This document shows positions 8,627 to 16,385 of a stretch of 64,000 nucleotides of DNA, in pieces. Source of the DNA: Actinomycetospora sp. NBRC 106375. GTDB taxonomy: Bacteria > Actinomycetota > Actinomycetes > Mycobacteriales > Pseudonocardiaceae. The DNA is taken from assembly GCF_030269665.1 (NCBI RefSeq), contig NZ_BSTS01000013.1, positions 1-64,000 of the forward strand, in the 5' to 3' direction. The position numbers were made by a program, and so were the translations under genes. The notes under the pieces are model-generated. The model was given only the letters and a program-made list of their open reading frames with translations. It ran no database searches and had not been told where the DNA came from. The first letter of the stretch is position 1, and the number at the start of each line of letters is the position of its first letter.

Positions 8627-9922
8627 ATGTCCACCCCGACCGCCCGTCTCGCCACGCGGGTGACGGCCCTGTGCTGGTTCGTCGTCCTGCTCGACGGCCT
8701 CGACCTCTTCGTCTTCGGCGCCGTCCTGCCCCGTCTGCTCTCCGAGCACGCGCTCGGCCTGACCCCGGCCGTGGCCGGGGAGATGGGGAGCCTGACGACC
8801 TTCGGGATGCTGCTCGGCGCCGTCGGGTCGGGGGCGATCGCCGACCGGCTCGGACGCCGCTGGGGGCTGGTCCTGGGCGTCACGGTTTTCTCCCTGGCCT
8901 CGCTCGCGACGGCGCTGGCGCCCTCGATCGCGGTGTTCGGCGCCGCGCGCTTCGTGGCCGGGCTCGGACTGGGTGGGCTGCTGCCGACGGCGATCGCCAT
9001 GGCGATGGAGTACGCGACGCCGCGTCGCCGGGCGCTCAGCGTCGCGGTGGTGATGACGGCGCACCAGGCCGGGGGCGCCCTCGCCGGTGCGCTGGGCCTG
9101 GGGCTCGCGGCGTCGATCGGCTGGCGCGGGGTCTTCCTCCTCGGCGCGGTCCCGCTGGTGGTCGCCGTCCCGGCGCTGCTGGCGTGGCTGCCCGAGTCGC
9201 CGAGCTTCCTGGTCGCCCGCGGTCGTCGCGCCGAGGTGGACGCCATCGCGCGGCGCCACGGCGTCGACGCGGCGTCGCTGCTGCCGGCGGAGGAGGAGCG
9301 CTCCGAGGAGGTCGGTCTGCGCGCGCTGTTCGCCCGCGGCGCGCGCCGGACCACGCTGCTGTTCTGGGTCGCCTCGTTCTTCGGCCTGCTGCTGGTCTAC
9401 GGGATGAGCACCTGGCTGCCGACGATGATGCGCGCGAACGGCTACGAGCTCGGCTCGGCGGTGGCCTTCCTCGTCGTCATCAACATCGGCGGGATCGTCG
9501 GCCTGCTCATCGCCGGTCCCGTGGCCGATCGGGTGGGGCCGCGGCCGGTCGCGATCACCTGGTTCGCGCTCACGGCGGTCGGCGTCGCGCTCATGGCGAT
9601 CAGGATGCCGGTGCTCGCGACGTACGCCGTGGTGTTCTTCGCGGGCACGTGGCTCTTCAGCGCCCAGGTCATGGTCTACGCGTTCGTCGGCAGCTCGTTC
9701 GGCCCCGCCGCGCGCGGCACCGCGCTCGGCTGGACCGCCGGGATCGGGCGGGTCGGCGCCGTCGTCGGGCCGAGCCTCGGCGGGTTCCTCGTCGCGGCCG
9801 GGGCGTCCACGTGGGGGTTCGCCGTCTTCGCGGTCGCCGGCGTCCTCGGGGCCGTCGCGGTCGCCCTCGTGCCCCGGCGCCGCGCCGTCCGCGCGGAGCT
9901 CGCGACACCGGCGCTCGCGTAG
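8627..9922 (+). CDS. Aromatic acid:H+ symporter (AAHS family, PcaK/BenK-like)
   Basis: A 431-residue, 12-TM MFS protein. The TM1 motif DGLDLFVFG matches the D-G-x-D signature of AAHS carriers such as PcaK, where the acidic pair is needed for aromatic acid uptake. The loop signature GAIADRLGRRWG and the mid-protein WLPESPSFL also fit the family. It is divergent from ligI and directly upstream of the GntR regulator gene. Context suggests protocatechuate, 4-hydroxybenzoate, vanillate or gallate as substrate; the exact one is not readable. Confidence 0.88.
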   Translation: MSTPTARLATRVTALCWFVVLLDGLDLFVFGAVLPRLLSEHALGLTPAVAGEMGSLTTFGMLLGAVGSGAIADRLGRRWGLVLGVTVFSLASLATALAPSIAVFGAARFVAGLGLGGLLPTAIAMAMEYATPRRRALSVAVVMTAHQAGGALAGALGLGLAASIGWRGVFLLGAVPLVVAVPALLAWLPESPSFLVARGRRAEVDAIARRHGVDAASLLPAEEERSEEVGLRALFARGARRTTLLFWVASFFGLLLVYGMSTWLPTMMRANGYELGSAVAFLVVINIGGIVGLLIAGPVADRVGPRPVAITWFALTAVGVALMAIRMPVLATYAVVFFAGTWLFSAQVMVYAFVGSSFGPAARGTALGWTAGIGRVGAVVGPSLGGFLVAAGASTWGFAVFAVAGVLGAVAVALVPRRRAVRAELATPALA

Positions 9923-9972
9923 TGTTCGGCGGCACCACAGCGACGGGACACCACGCACCGGGGAGGTCGGCG

Positions 9973-10656
9973 ATGAGCTCCGCACCGGACGCCGCCGGGC
10001 CGGCCGGGGTCCCGAGCGGGCCGGTGGAGGTCGTCGACCTGGTCCGGCGCGCCATCCACGAGGGCGACTTCGCCCCGAACCAACGGCTCGTCGAGGCCGA
10101 CCTCTCGGTGCAGTTCGGCGCGAGCCGTGCGGCCGTGCGCACCGCGCTGGTGCAGCTCGCCGCCGAGGGCCTCGTCGAGCGCGTCCAGAACCGCGGGGCC
10201 CGCGTGCGGGCCGTGTCGCTGGAGGAGGCCATCGAGATCTCCGAGGTCCGCATGGTCGTCGAGGGCCTCTGCGCGGCGAAGGCCGCCCAGCGCGCGAGCG
10301 ACGAGGACCGCGCGGCGCTGCAGGAGATCGCCACCGGCATGCGCGCCGCGGTCGAGCGCGGCGACGTGTTCGGCTACTCGGAGCTCAACCGGCGCCTGCA
10401 CGCCGCCGTACGGTCCGTCGGCGGGCAGGCGGTGGCCGACGGCGTCCTCGAGCGGCTGCGCGGGCAGAACGTGCGCCACCAGTTCCGGCTGGCGCTGCTG
10501 CCGGGACGGGCCTCGGTGTCCCTGCCCCAGCACCTCGAGATCGTCGACGCGATCTGCGCCGGCGACGCCGACCGTGCCGAGGCGGCCATGCGGACGCACC
10601 TCGCCAGCGTCATCGAGACGCTGCCCCAGGTCGCGCAGGGCACCTCCGGCTCCTGA
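9973..10656 (+). CDS. GntR-family regulator, FCD subfamily
   Basis: A 227-residue GntR regulator: an N-terminal winged helix (about residues 18-80, with LVEADLSVQFGASRAAVRTAL as the recognition region) and an all-helical FCD ligand domain. FCD proteins usually bind a carboxylate effector through metal-ligating His residues; a candidate here is the His of RRLHAAV. ATG 9973 follows GGGAGG. It lies inside the island between the transporter and the aldolase. Two copies of one palindrome flank it, so it is the probable local repressor. Effector unknown; a pathway intermediate is likely. Confidence 0.85.
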   Translation: MSSAPDAAGPAGVPSGPVEVVDLVRRAIHEGDFAPNQRLVEADLSVQFGASRAAVRTALVQLAAEGLVERVQNRGARVRAVSLEEAIEISEVRMVVEGLCAAKAAQRASDEDRAALQEIATGMRAAVERGDVFGYSELNRRLHAAVRSVGGQAVADGVLERLRGQNVRHQFRLALLPGRASVSLPQHLEIVDAICAGDADRAEAAMRTHLASVIETLPQVAQGTSGS

Positions 10657-10697
10657 GGTCGACGCCACGCCCATCGCAGCCCTGAACTGTCGCGAAA

Positions 10698-10709
10698 AAT
10701 GTTGACAAT
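10698..10709. promoter_or_regulatory. GntR/FCD operator candidate, site 2
   Basis: AATGTTGACAAT is, on the opposite strand, ATTGTCAACATT; it differs from site 1 (8564) at one of 12 positions. It holds a perfect TTGACA (10702-10707) oriented toward the aldolase gene at 10761. Placement of the same element before both transcription units of the island supports a shared regulator, most simply the FCD protein encoded between them. Confidence 0.6.
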
Positions 10710-10760
10710 CTTGGCGACACATTCGACGCTCGGACCAGAGGCTCGCGGGAGGAGGAACCC

Positions 10761-11444
10761 ATGCGGACGGTGGTCGTGACCGACTCGCCACGCGCCGACG
10801 CCGGCGACGCCGCGGCGCTCGGGGACTACGGGGTCGCGACGGTCCACGAGGCGCTGGGACGGGTCGGGTACCTCGGCCCGGAGTTCCGCCCCGCCTGGGC
10901 CGGCGCCCGCGCCGGGGGGACCGCGGTGACGGCGCTGTGCTGGCCGGGCGACAACCTGATGATCCACGTGGCGGTCGAGCAGTGCCGCCCCGGCGACGTC
11001 CTCGTCGTCGCCACCGCGTCGCCGTCGACCGACGGCCTCTTCGGCGAGCTGCTCGCGACCTCGCTGGCGCAGCGCGGCGTGCGCGGCGTGGTGCTGGCCT
11101 GCGGCGTGCGCGACGTCGCCGACCTGCGGACGATGGGCTTCCCGGTCTGGTCGCGCGCGGTCTCGGCGCAGGGCTCGGTGAAGGCCACAGCGGGCGCGGT
11201 GAACGTGCCCGTCACGGTCGGCGGGCAGGTCGTGCACCCCGGCGACGTCGTCCTCGGCGACGACGACGGCGTCATGGTCGTGCCGCGGGCCGACGTCGGG
11301 CGGGCGCTCACGGCGTCGCAGGCCCGCGTCGAGAAGGAGGCCGCGACCCGGGAGGCGCTCCGGGCCGGCGAGCTCGGGCTCGACCGCTACGGCCTGCGGG
11401 ACCGGCTGAAGGAGCTCGGGATCGAGTACGTGGCGCATGAGTGA
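10761..11444 (+). CDS. ligK: RraA-family aldolase: 4-carboxy-4-hydroxy-2-oxoadipate aldolase (LigK-like)
   Basis: A 227-residue RraA/HMG-aldolase-family protein. These class II aldolases split 4-carboxy-4-hydroxy-2-oxoadipate (CHA) to pyruvate and oxaloacetate, the last step of protocatechuate/gallate meta-cleavage. Conserved features are the early PGDNLMIH segment, GELLATSLAQRG, the substrate/metal CGVRD motif with its Arg-Asp pair, and GDDDGVMVVP. ATG 10761 follows GGGAGGAGG, and the gene overlaps the next by eight bases. RraA relatives that only inhibit RNase E lack this context and are shorter. Confidence 0.85.
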   Translation: MRTVVVTDSPRADAGDAAALGDYGVATVHEALGRVGYLGPEFRPAWAGARAGGTAVTALCWPGDNLMIHVAVEQCRPGDVLVVATASPSTDGLFGELLATSLAQRGVRGVVLACGVRDVADLRTMGFPVWSRAVSAQGSVKATAGAVNVPVTVGGQVVHPGDVVLGDDDGVMVVPRADVGRALTASQARVEKEAATREALRAGELGLDRYGLRDRLKELGIEYVAHE

Positions 11445-12537
11445 TCACGAGGACGGCGTCCGCGTCACGATGATGCGCGGCGGCACGTCGCGCGGGCTCT
11501 ACGTCGAGGCGTCCGACCTGCCCGCGGACCCGGCCGCGCGCGACGACCTGCTGCTGCGCCTCATGGGCACGCCCGACCCGCGCCAGATCGACGGGCTCGG
11601 CGGGGCGACGTCGCTGACGAGCAAGGTCGCCGTCGTCGGCCCGTCGGCGCACCCGGACGCGGACGTCGACTACCTGTTCCTCCAGCTCGGCGTCGACGAG
11701 CCGACCGTCTCCGACCAGCAGAACTGCGGCAACATCCTCGCCGGCGTCGGCCCGTTCGCGATCGGGCGCGGTCTCGTCGCCGCGACCGACGGCACCACCG
11801 ACGTCCGCATCCGCATGGTCAACTCCGACAGTACCGCCGTCGCGACCGTCGCCACCCCCGGCGGGCGGGTCACGTTCGCCGGCGACGTCGCGATCGCCGG
11901 GGTCCCCTGCACCGCCGCCGGGATCACGCTCGCGTTCGCCGACACCGAGGGCTCGGCCACGGGCGCGCTGCTGCCGACCGGCCGCGTGCGCGACACCGTC
12001 GACGGCGTCGAGGTCACGTGCGTCGACAACGGGATGCCGGTGGTGCTCGCGCTCGCCGCGGCCTTCGACCTGACGGGCCACGAGAGCCACGAGGACCTCG
12101 CCGCCGACACCGCCCTCGCCGCGCGCATCGACGGCCTGCGCACCAAGGCCGGCGCGCTCATGGGCCTCGGCGACGTGACGGCGTCGTCGGTGCCCAAGAC
12201 CGTCCTGCTCGCCCCGCCCGCCGACGGCGGCCACGTGGCGACCCGCTCGTTCATCCCGGTCCGCCCGCACACGGCGGTGGGCGTGCTCGCCGCGGTCAGC
12301 GTGGTCACGGGGATGCTGCTGCCCGGCGCGGTCGGCCACGAGATCGCGCAGACGTGGCCCGCGGGCGCGACGCGGATCGACGTCGAGCACCCGACCGGGC
12401 ACTTCCTCGTCGACGTCGCCGTCGACACCTCGGTGAGCCCGCCGCGGGTCGTCCGCTCCGGGGTCGTGCGCACGGCCCGGACGCTCATGGACGGCGTCGC
12501 CTTCCCCCGCCCCGCCCCCGACCACGGAGAGGTCTAG
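11437..12537 (+). CDS. galD: 4-oxalomesaconate tautomerase (PrpF-family, GalD/LigU-like)
   Basis: A 366-residue PrpF-fold isomerase. The family signature MMRGGTSRGLY occurs near the N-terminus, followed by GLGGATSLTSKVAVV and DQQNCGNILAGVGPFAI. GalD/LigU shift the double bond or keto-enol form of 4-oxalomesaconate; other PrpF proteins isomerise aconitate. The tautomerase assignment comes from its position between the LigK-like and LigJ-like genes. ATG 11437 lies inside the aldolase gene, showing translational coupling. Confidence 0.85.
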   Translation: MSDHEDGVRVTMMRGGTSRGLYVEASDLPADPAARDDLLLRLMGTPDPRQIDGLGGATSLTSKVAVVGPSAHPDADVDYLFLQLGVDEPTVSDQQNCGNILAGVGPFAIGRGLVAATDGTTDVRIRMVNSDSTAVATVATPGGRVTFAGDVAIAGVPCTAAGITLAFADTEGSATGALLPTGRVRDTVDGVEVTCVDNGMPVVLALAAAFDLTGHESHEDLAADTALAARIDGLRTKAGALMGLGDVTASSVPKTVLLAPPADGGHVATRSFIPVRPHTAVGVLAAVSVVTGMLLPGAVGHEIAQTWPAGATRIDVEHPTGHFLVDVAVDTSVSPPRVVRSGVVRTARTLMDGVAFPRPAPDHGEV

Positions 12538-12539
12538 CC

Positions 12540-13499
12540 GTGCCGCCCCTGCACGACGTCGCCCACCTCGCCCACCTCGAGCTGCGCACGCCCGTGCTCG
12601 AGGAGAGCGTCGCGTTCTTCACCGACTACCTCGGCCTCACGGTGAACGGCACCGTCGGCGACTCGGTGCTCCTGCGCGCGTTCGACGACTACGAGCAGAC
12701 GACGCTCAAGCTCACCCCGCACGCGACCTCCGGGATCGGGCGCACGAGCCTTCGCGCCGCGAGCCCGGAGGCCCTCGACCGCCGGGTGGCGGCGATCGAG
12801 GCCACCGGGCACGGCCTCGGCTGGGTCGACGGCGACCCCGGCACCGGACCGACGTACCTGTTCACCGACCCCGACGGCCACGAGGTCGGGATCTACTACG
12901 AGAGCGAGTGGTACCGCGCGCCCGCGGAGCTCGCGCCGTCGCTGAAGAACCAGGCCCAGGCCTACCCCGGCCGCGGGGTGTGCGTGCGGCGCCTCGACCA
13001 CGTCAACTACCTCGGTGTCGAGGTGGAGACCAACCGCGACTACCTGCGCGACACGCTCGGCGCGATGGTCACCGAGCAGATCGTGCTCGACGACGGGTCG
13101 GTCGCCGGCAGCTGGACGACCTTCACGAACAAGGGCTACGACGCGGTCTACACCCGCGACCGCACGGGCACCGCCGGCCGCCTGCACCACATCGCCTTCG
13201 CCGTCGACAGCCGCGCCGACATCCTGCGGGCCGCCGACATCGCGATCGACCACGGCGTGTTCATCGAGACCGGCCCGCACAAGCATGCGATCCAGCAGAC
13301 GGTCTTCCTCTACGTCTACGAGCCCGCCGGCAACCGCATCGAGCTGTGCAACGCGGGCGCGCGGCTGGTCCTCGCGCCGGACTGGGAGCCGGTCGACTGG
13401 ACCGAGGCCGAGCGGGCGAAGGGCCAGGCCTGGGGCCTGCAGACGATCGCGTCGTTCCACACCCACGGCACGCCGCCGGTCGAGGGCGTCGCCTCGTGA
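12540..13499 (+). CDS. Type I extradiol (VOC) ring-cleavage dioxygenase
   Basis: A 319-residue, two-module vicinal-oxygen-chelate protein resembling catechol 2,3-dioxygenase (XylE). The Fe(II) triad is readable: His154 (RRLDHVNY), His217 (RLHHIAF) and Glu268 (GNRIEL). Second-sphere His249 and Tyr258 correspond to XylE His246 and Tyr255. The position of XylE His199 appears to be Tyr200 (NKGYD). GTG 12540 follows GGAGAGG. It lies inside a meta-cleavage operon that lacks LigAB, so it is the best candidate for the ring-opening step on protocatechuate or a related catechol acid. Substrate is inference. Confidence 0.85.
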   Translation: MPPLHDVAHLAHLELRTPVLEESVAFFTDYLGLTVNGTVGDSVLLRAFDDYEQTTLKLTPHATSGIGRTSLRAASPEALDRRVAAIEATGHGLGWVDGDPGTGPTYLFTDPDGHEVGIYYESEWYRAPAELAPSLKNQAQAYPGRGVCVRRLDHVNYLGVEVETNRDYLRDTLGAMVTEQIVLDDGSVAGSWTTFTNKGYDAVYTRDRTGTAGRLHHIAFAVDSRADILRAADIAIDHGVFIETGPHKHAIQQTVFLYVYEPAGNRIELCNAGARLVLAPDWEPVDWTEAERAKGQAWGLQTIASFHTHGTPPVEGVAS

Positions 13500-14266
13500 G
13501 CACCGCCGTCGCCGTGCTCGGCCTCGGTGAGGCGGGGTGGGAGATCGCCGCCGACCTCGTCGCCGCCGGCGCCGAGGTGCGCGGCTACGACCCGAAGGTG
13601 ACACCGGCTGACATGATCAGCGCGCGGGTCGACGAGGCCGACGCGGTCCGCGACGCCGACCTCGTGCTGTCGGTCAACAGCTCCCACGACGCGCTCGACG
13701 CCCTGGCGAACGCCGCCGCGGGCCTGCGTCCGGGCACGGTCTGGGCGGACCTCAACACCGCCTCGCCCGGGACGAAGGCGGCGCTCGTCGACGCGGCGCC
13801 GGACGGGGTCGCGGTGGTCGACGTCGCCCTGATGTCGCCGGTGCCCGGCAAGGGCCTGCGCACGCCGATGCTGGTCAGCGGGGAGGGCGCCGCGCGGTAC
13901 GCGCATCTGCTCGGCTCACTCGGCGCCGACGTCACCGTGCAGCCGGGCCCGGCCGGGACCGCGATCTCCCGCAAGCTGCTGCGCAGCGTGTTCTACAAGG
14001 GCCTCGCGGCCGCGGTGGTCGAGGCGCTCGAGGGGGCGCGGGCGGCGGGCTGCGAGGAGTGGCTCGCCGGCAACGTCGCCGCCGAGCTCGCCGGGTTCGA
14101 CGCCGCGACGATCGACCGCCTCGTCGACGGCACCCGCCGCCACGCGCGCCGGCGCGCCGACGAGATGGCCGCGGCCGCACAGCAGCTGCGCGAGCTCGGC
14201 GTCGCGCCCCGCAGCGCCACCGCCGCCCACGACCTGCTCGCCGCGCTGCGGGACGGAGGATCCTGA
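13496..14266 (+). CDS. NAD(P)-binding dehydrogenase with DUF1932 C-terminus
   Basis: A 256-residue member of the 6-phosphogluconate/beta-hydroxyacid dehydrogenase superfamily. The Rossmann start AVLGLGEAGWEIA is at residues 4-16, SVNSSHDALD follows, and an all-helical DUF1932-type domain fills the C-terminus with a conserved Lys in SRKLLRSVFYKG. GTG 13496 overlaps the dioxygenase stop (GTGA). The classical pathway needs LigC, a GFO/IDH-type dehydrogenase, to make PDC from the ring-cleavage semialdehyde, and none is present. This protein is the only oxidoreductase in the operon and may do that job. Confidence 0.8.
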   Translation: MSTAVAVLGLGEAGWEIAADLVAAGAEVRGYDPKVTPADMISARVDEADAVRDADLVLSVNSSHDALDALANAAAGLRPGTVWADLNTASPGTKAALVDAAPDGVAVVDVALMSPVPGKGLRTPMLVSGEGAARYAHLLGSLGADVTVQPGPAGTAISRKLLRSVFYKGLAAAVVEALEGARAAGCEEWLAGNVAAELAGFDAATIDRLVDGTRRHARRRADEMAAAAQQLRELGVAPRSATAAHDLLAALRDGGS

Positions 14267-15285
14267 TGATCATCGACTGCCACGGTCACTACACGACGGC
14301 CCCCGCGGCCCACACCGACTGGCGCGCCGCCCAGACCGCGGCGGCGGACGCGGGAACGCCGGCCCCGCTCTACCCGGAGATCACCGATGAGGAGATCCGG
14401 GAGAGCGTCGAGGGCAGCCAGCTGCGGCTCATGGCCGAGCGCGGCATCGACCTGACGATCTTCTCGCCGCGCGCGTCGGCGATGGGCCACCATGTCGGCG
14501 ACGAGGCCGTCAGCGCCGCGTGGACCCGCGCCTGCAACGACCTGATCGCCCGCGTCGTGGGGCTCTTCCCGCGGCACTTCGCCGGCGTCGGTCAGCTCCC
14601 GCAGTCGCCCGGCGTGCCGATCGAGCACGCGGTGGGCGAGCTGCGCCGCTGCGTCTCCGAGCTCGGGTTCGTGGGCGTCAACCTCAACCCCGATCCCTCG
14701 GGCGGCCACTGGACCGCGCCGCCGCTGACGGACAAGGCCTGGTACCCGTTCTACGAGGCCATGGTCGAGCTCGACGTGCCGGCGATGGTGCACGTCTCGG
14801 CGGTGACCAACCCGAACTTCCACGCCACCGGCTCGCACTACCTCAACGCGGACACCACCGCGTTCATGCAGCTGCTCCAGGCCGACCTGTTCGCCGACTT
14901 CCCCGGGCTGCGGCTGGTGATCCCGCACGGCGGCGGCGCGGTGCCCTACCACTGGGGTCGCTTCCGCGGCCTGGCCGACATGCTCGACCGGCCCGCGGTC
15001 GAGCAGGCCCTGATGGGCAACGTCTTCTTCGACACCTGCGTCTACCACCAGCCCGGCATCGACCTGCTCTTCGGCGTGATCGACCACGCCAACATCCTCT
15101 TCGGCTCCGAGATGGTCGGGGCGGTGCGCGGGATCGACCCGCAGACCGGGCACCACTTCGACGACACCCGCCGCTACGTCGACGCCCTCGACCTCGCCCC
15201 CGACGACCGCGCCCGGGTCTACGAGGGCAACGCCCGCCGCGTCTACCCCCGGCTGGACGCCCTCCTGCGTGAGCAGGGCCGCTGA
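14266..15285 (+). CDS. ligJ: 4-oxalomesaconate hydratase (LigJ-like)
   Basis: A 339-residue amidohydrolase-fold hydratase very like LigJ of Sphingobium, which hydrates 4-oxalomesaconate (or its tautomer) to CHA. Diagnostic blocks include the start MIIDCHGHYTTAP, FSPRASAMGHH, INLNPDPSGGHW without its first two residues here (VNLNPDPSGGHW), HYLNADTTAFMQ, IPHGGGAVPYHWGRFRGL, FFDTCVYHQPGIDLL and the C-terminal EGNARRVYPRLD. The metal residues DxHxH and the later His/Asp are intact. The start overlaps the previous stop (TGATG). It is the last gene of the island operon. Confidence 0.92.
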   Translation: MIIDCHGHYTTAPAAHTDWRAAQTAAADAGTPAPLYPEITDEEIRESVEGSQLRLMAERGIDLTIFSPRASAMGHHVGDEAVSAAWTRACNDLIARVVGLFPRHFAGVGQLPQSPGVPIEHAVGELRRCVSELGFVGVNLNPDPSGGHWTAPPLTDKAWYPFYEAMVELDVPAMVHVSAVTNPNFHATGSHYLNADTTAFMQLLQADLFADFPGLRLVIPHGGGAVPYHWGRFRGLADMLDRPAVEQALMGNVFFDTCVYHQPGIDLLFGVIDHANILFGSEMVGAVRGIDPQTGHHFDDTRRYVDALDLAPDDRARVYEGNARRVYPRLDALLREQGR

Positions 15286-15331
15286 CCCCGGGGCTGGTGC
15301 CCGCGCGGGGCGGGCGGCGAGGCTGGTCGGC

Positions 15332-16363
15332 ATGGCGAGGACGGTGGACTGGGACGAGGGGGACGGCCCGGACCGCGCGGCGGCCGTCCTGGCGATCGAC
15401 CAGCGCGCGCTGCCCGGCGAGTACCGGGTGCGGCGCCTGGCGAGCGTGGACACGCTGATCGACGCGATCGCCGACCTGACGATCCGCGGCGCCCCGGCGC
15501 TCGGCGCCACCGGGGCGCTCGGCGTCGCGCTCGCCGCCCGCCGGCATCCCGGCGACCCCGACACGGTGCGGGCCGAGGCGGAACGGGTCGCCGCGGTCCG
15601 CCCGACGGCGGTGAACCTGCGCCGCGGGGTCGAGCGGGCGCTCGCCCGGCTCGACGACGGCGCCGACGCCGTGGTCGCCGAGGCCTGCGCGGTGCTCGAC
15701 GAGGACGAGGCCACGAACCGCCGCCTCGGTACCCGTGCGGCGGACGTGCTGACCGCGCTCGGTCCCGACTGCCCGCTGCGCCTGCTGACCCACTGCAACG
15801 CCGGCGCGCTGGCCACGGTCACCTGGGGCACCGCGCTGGGGGCGGTCCGCGAGCTCGCCGAGCGGGGCCGCGTCGCGGAGGTCCTCGCGTGCGAGACCCG
15901 CCCGTTGCTGCAGGGCGCGCGGCTGACCGTGTGGGAGCTCCGCGAGATGGGCGTGGCCCACCGCCTGCTCGTCGACGGGGCGGCGGCGTCGGCGATGGCG
16001 CGGGGGCTCGTCGACGCCGTCGTGGTCGGTGCCGACCGCATCGCCGCCAACGGCGACGTCGCCAACAAGATCGGCACCTACGCGCTGGCCTGCGCCGCCG
16101 CGCAGCACGGCGTCCCGGTGGTCGTCGTCGCGCCCGAGGCCACCGTCGACCGCACGACGGCCTCGGGCGCGGACATCGTCATCGAGGAGCGCGCGGCCGA
16201 CGAGGTCCGGGGGTTCGCCGGCGTCGTCACGGCGCCGCCGGACACGCCCGTCTACAACCCCGCCTTCGACGTGACGCCCGCGGCGCTGCTGGCCGCGGTG
16301 GTCACCGAGGGTTCGACCTTCCGCGGCGGGGCCTGGGCGGGGGAGAAGGCGCTGAGTCGGTAG
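15332..16363 (+). CDS. mtnA: S-methyl-5-thioribose-1-phosphate isomerase
   Basis: A 343-residue MtnA, the aldose-ketose isomerase of the methionine salvage pathway, in the eIF2B-like fold. Visible motifs are IRGAPALGATGALG, THCNAGALAT with the catalytic Cys, ETRPLLQGARLT, and GADRIAANGDVANKIGTY with the catalytic Asp. These separate MtnA from ribose-1,5-bisphosphate isomerases. An in-frame ATG at 15269 would overlap ligJ; ATG 15332 is preferred since MARTVDWDEG starts the family-like sequence. No other salvage gene is adjacent, but a MetE-like gene follows nearby. Confidence 0.9.
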   Translation: MARTVDWDEGDGPDRAAAVLAIDQRALPGEYRVRRLASVDTLIDAIADLTIRGAPALGATGALGVALAARRHPGDPDTVRAEAERVAAVRPTAVNLRRGVERALARLDDGADAVVAEACAVLDEDEATNRRLGTRAADVLTALGPDCPLRLLTHCNAGALATVTWGTALGAVRELAERGRVAEVLACETRPLLQGARLTVWELREMGVAHRLLVDGAAASAMARGLVDAVVVGADRIAANGDVANKIGTYALACAAAQHGVPVVVVAPEATVDRTTASGADIVIEERAADEVRGFAGVVTAPPDTPVYNPAFDVTPAALLAAVVTEGSTFRGGAWAGEKALSR

Positions 16364-16385
16364 GAGGCGGGTAGGAAGGCCCGTG

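Noticed and set aside
6198-15285. Recent horizontal acquisition of the aromatic island
   Set aside because: No transposase, integrase, tRNA or direct repeats border it, and base composition looks like the rest of the window by eye.
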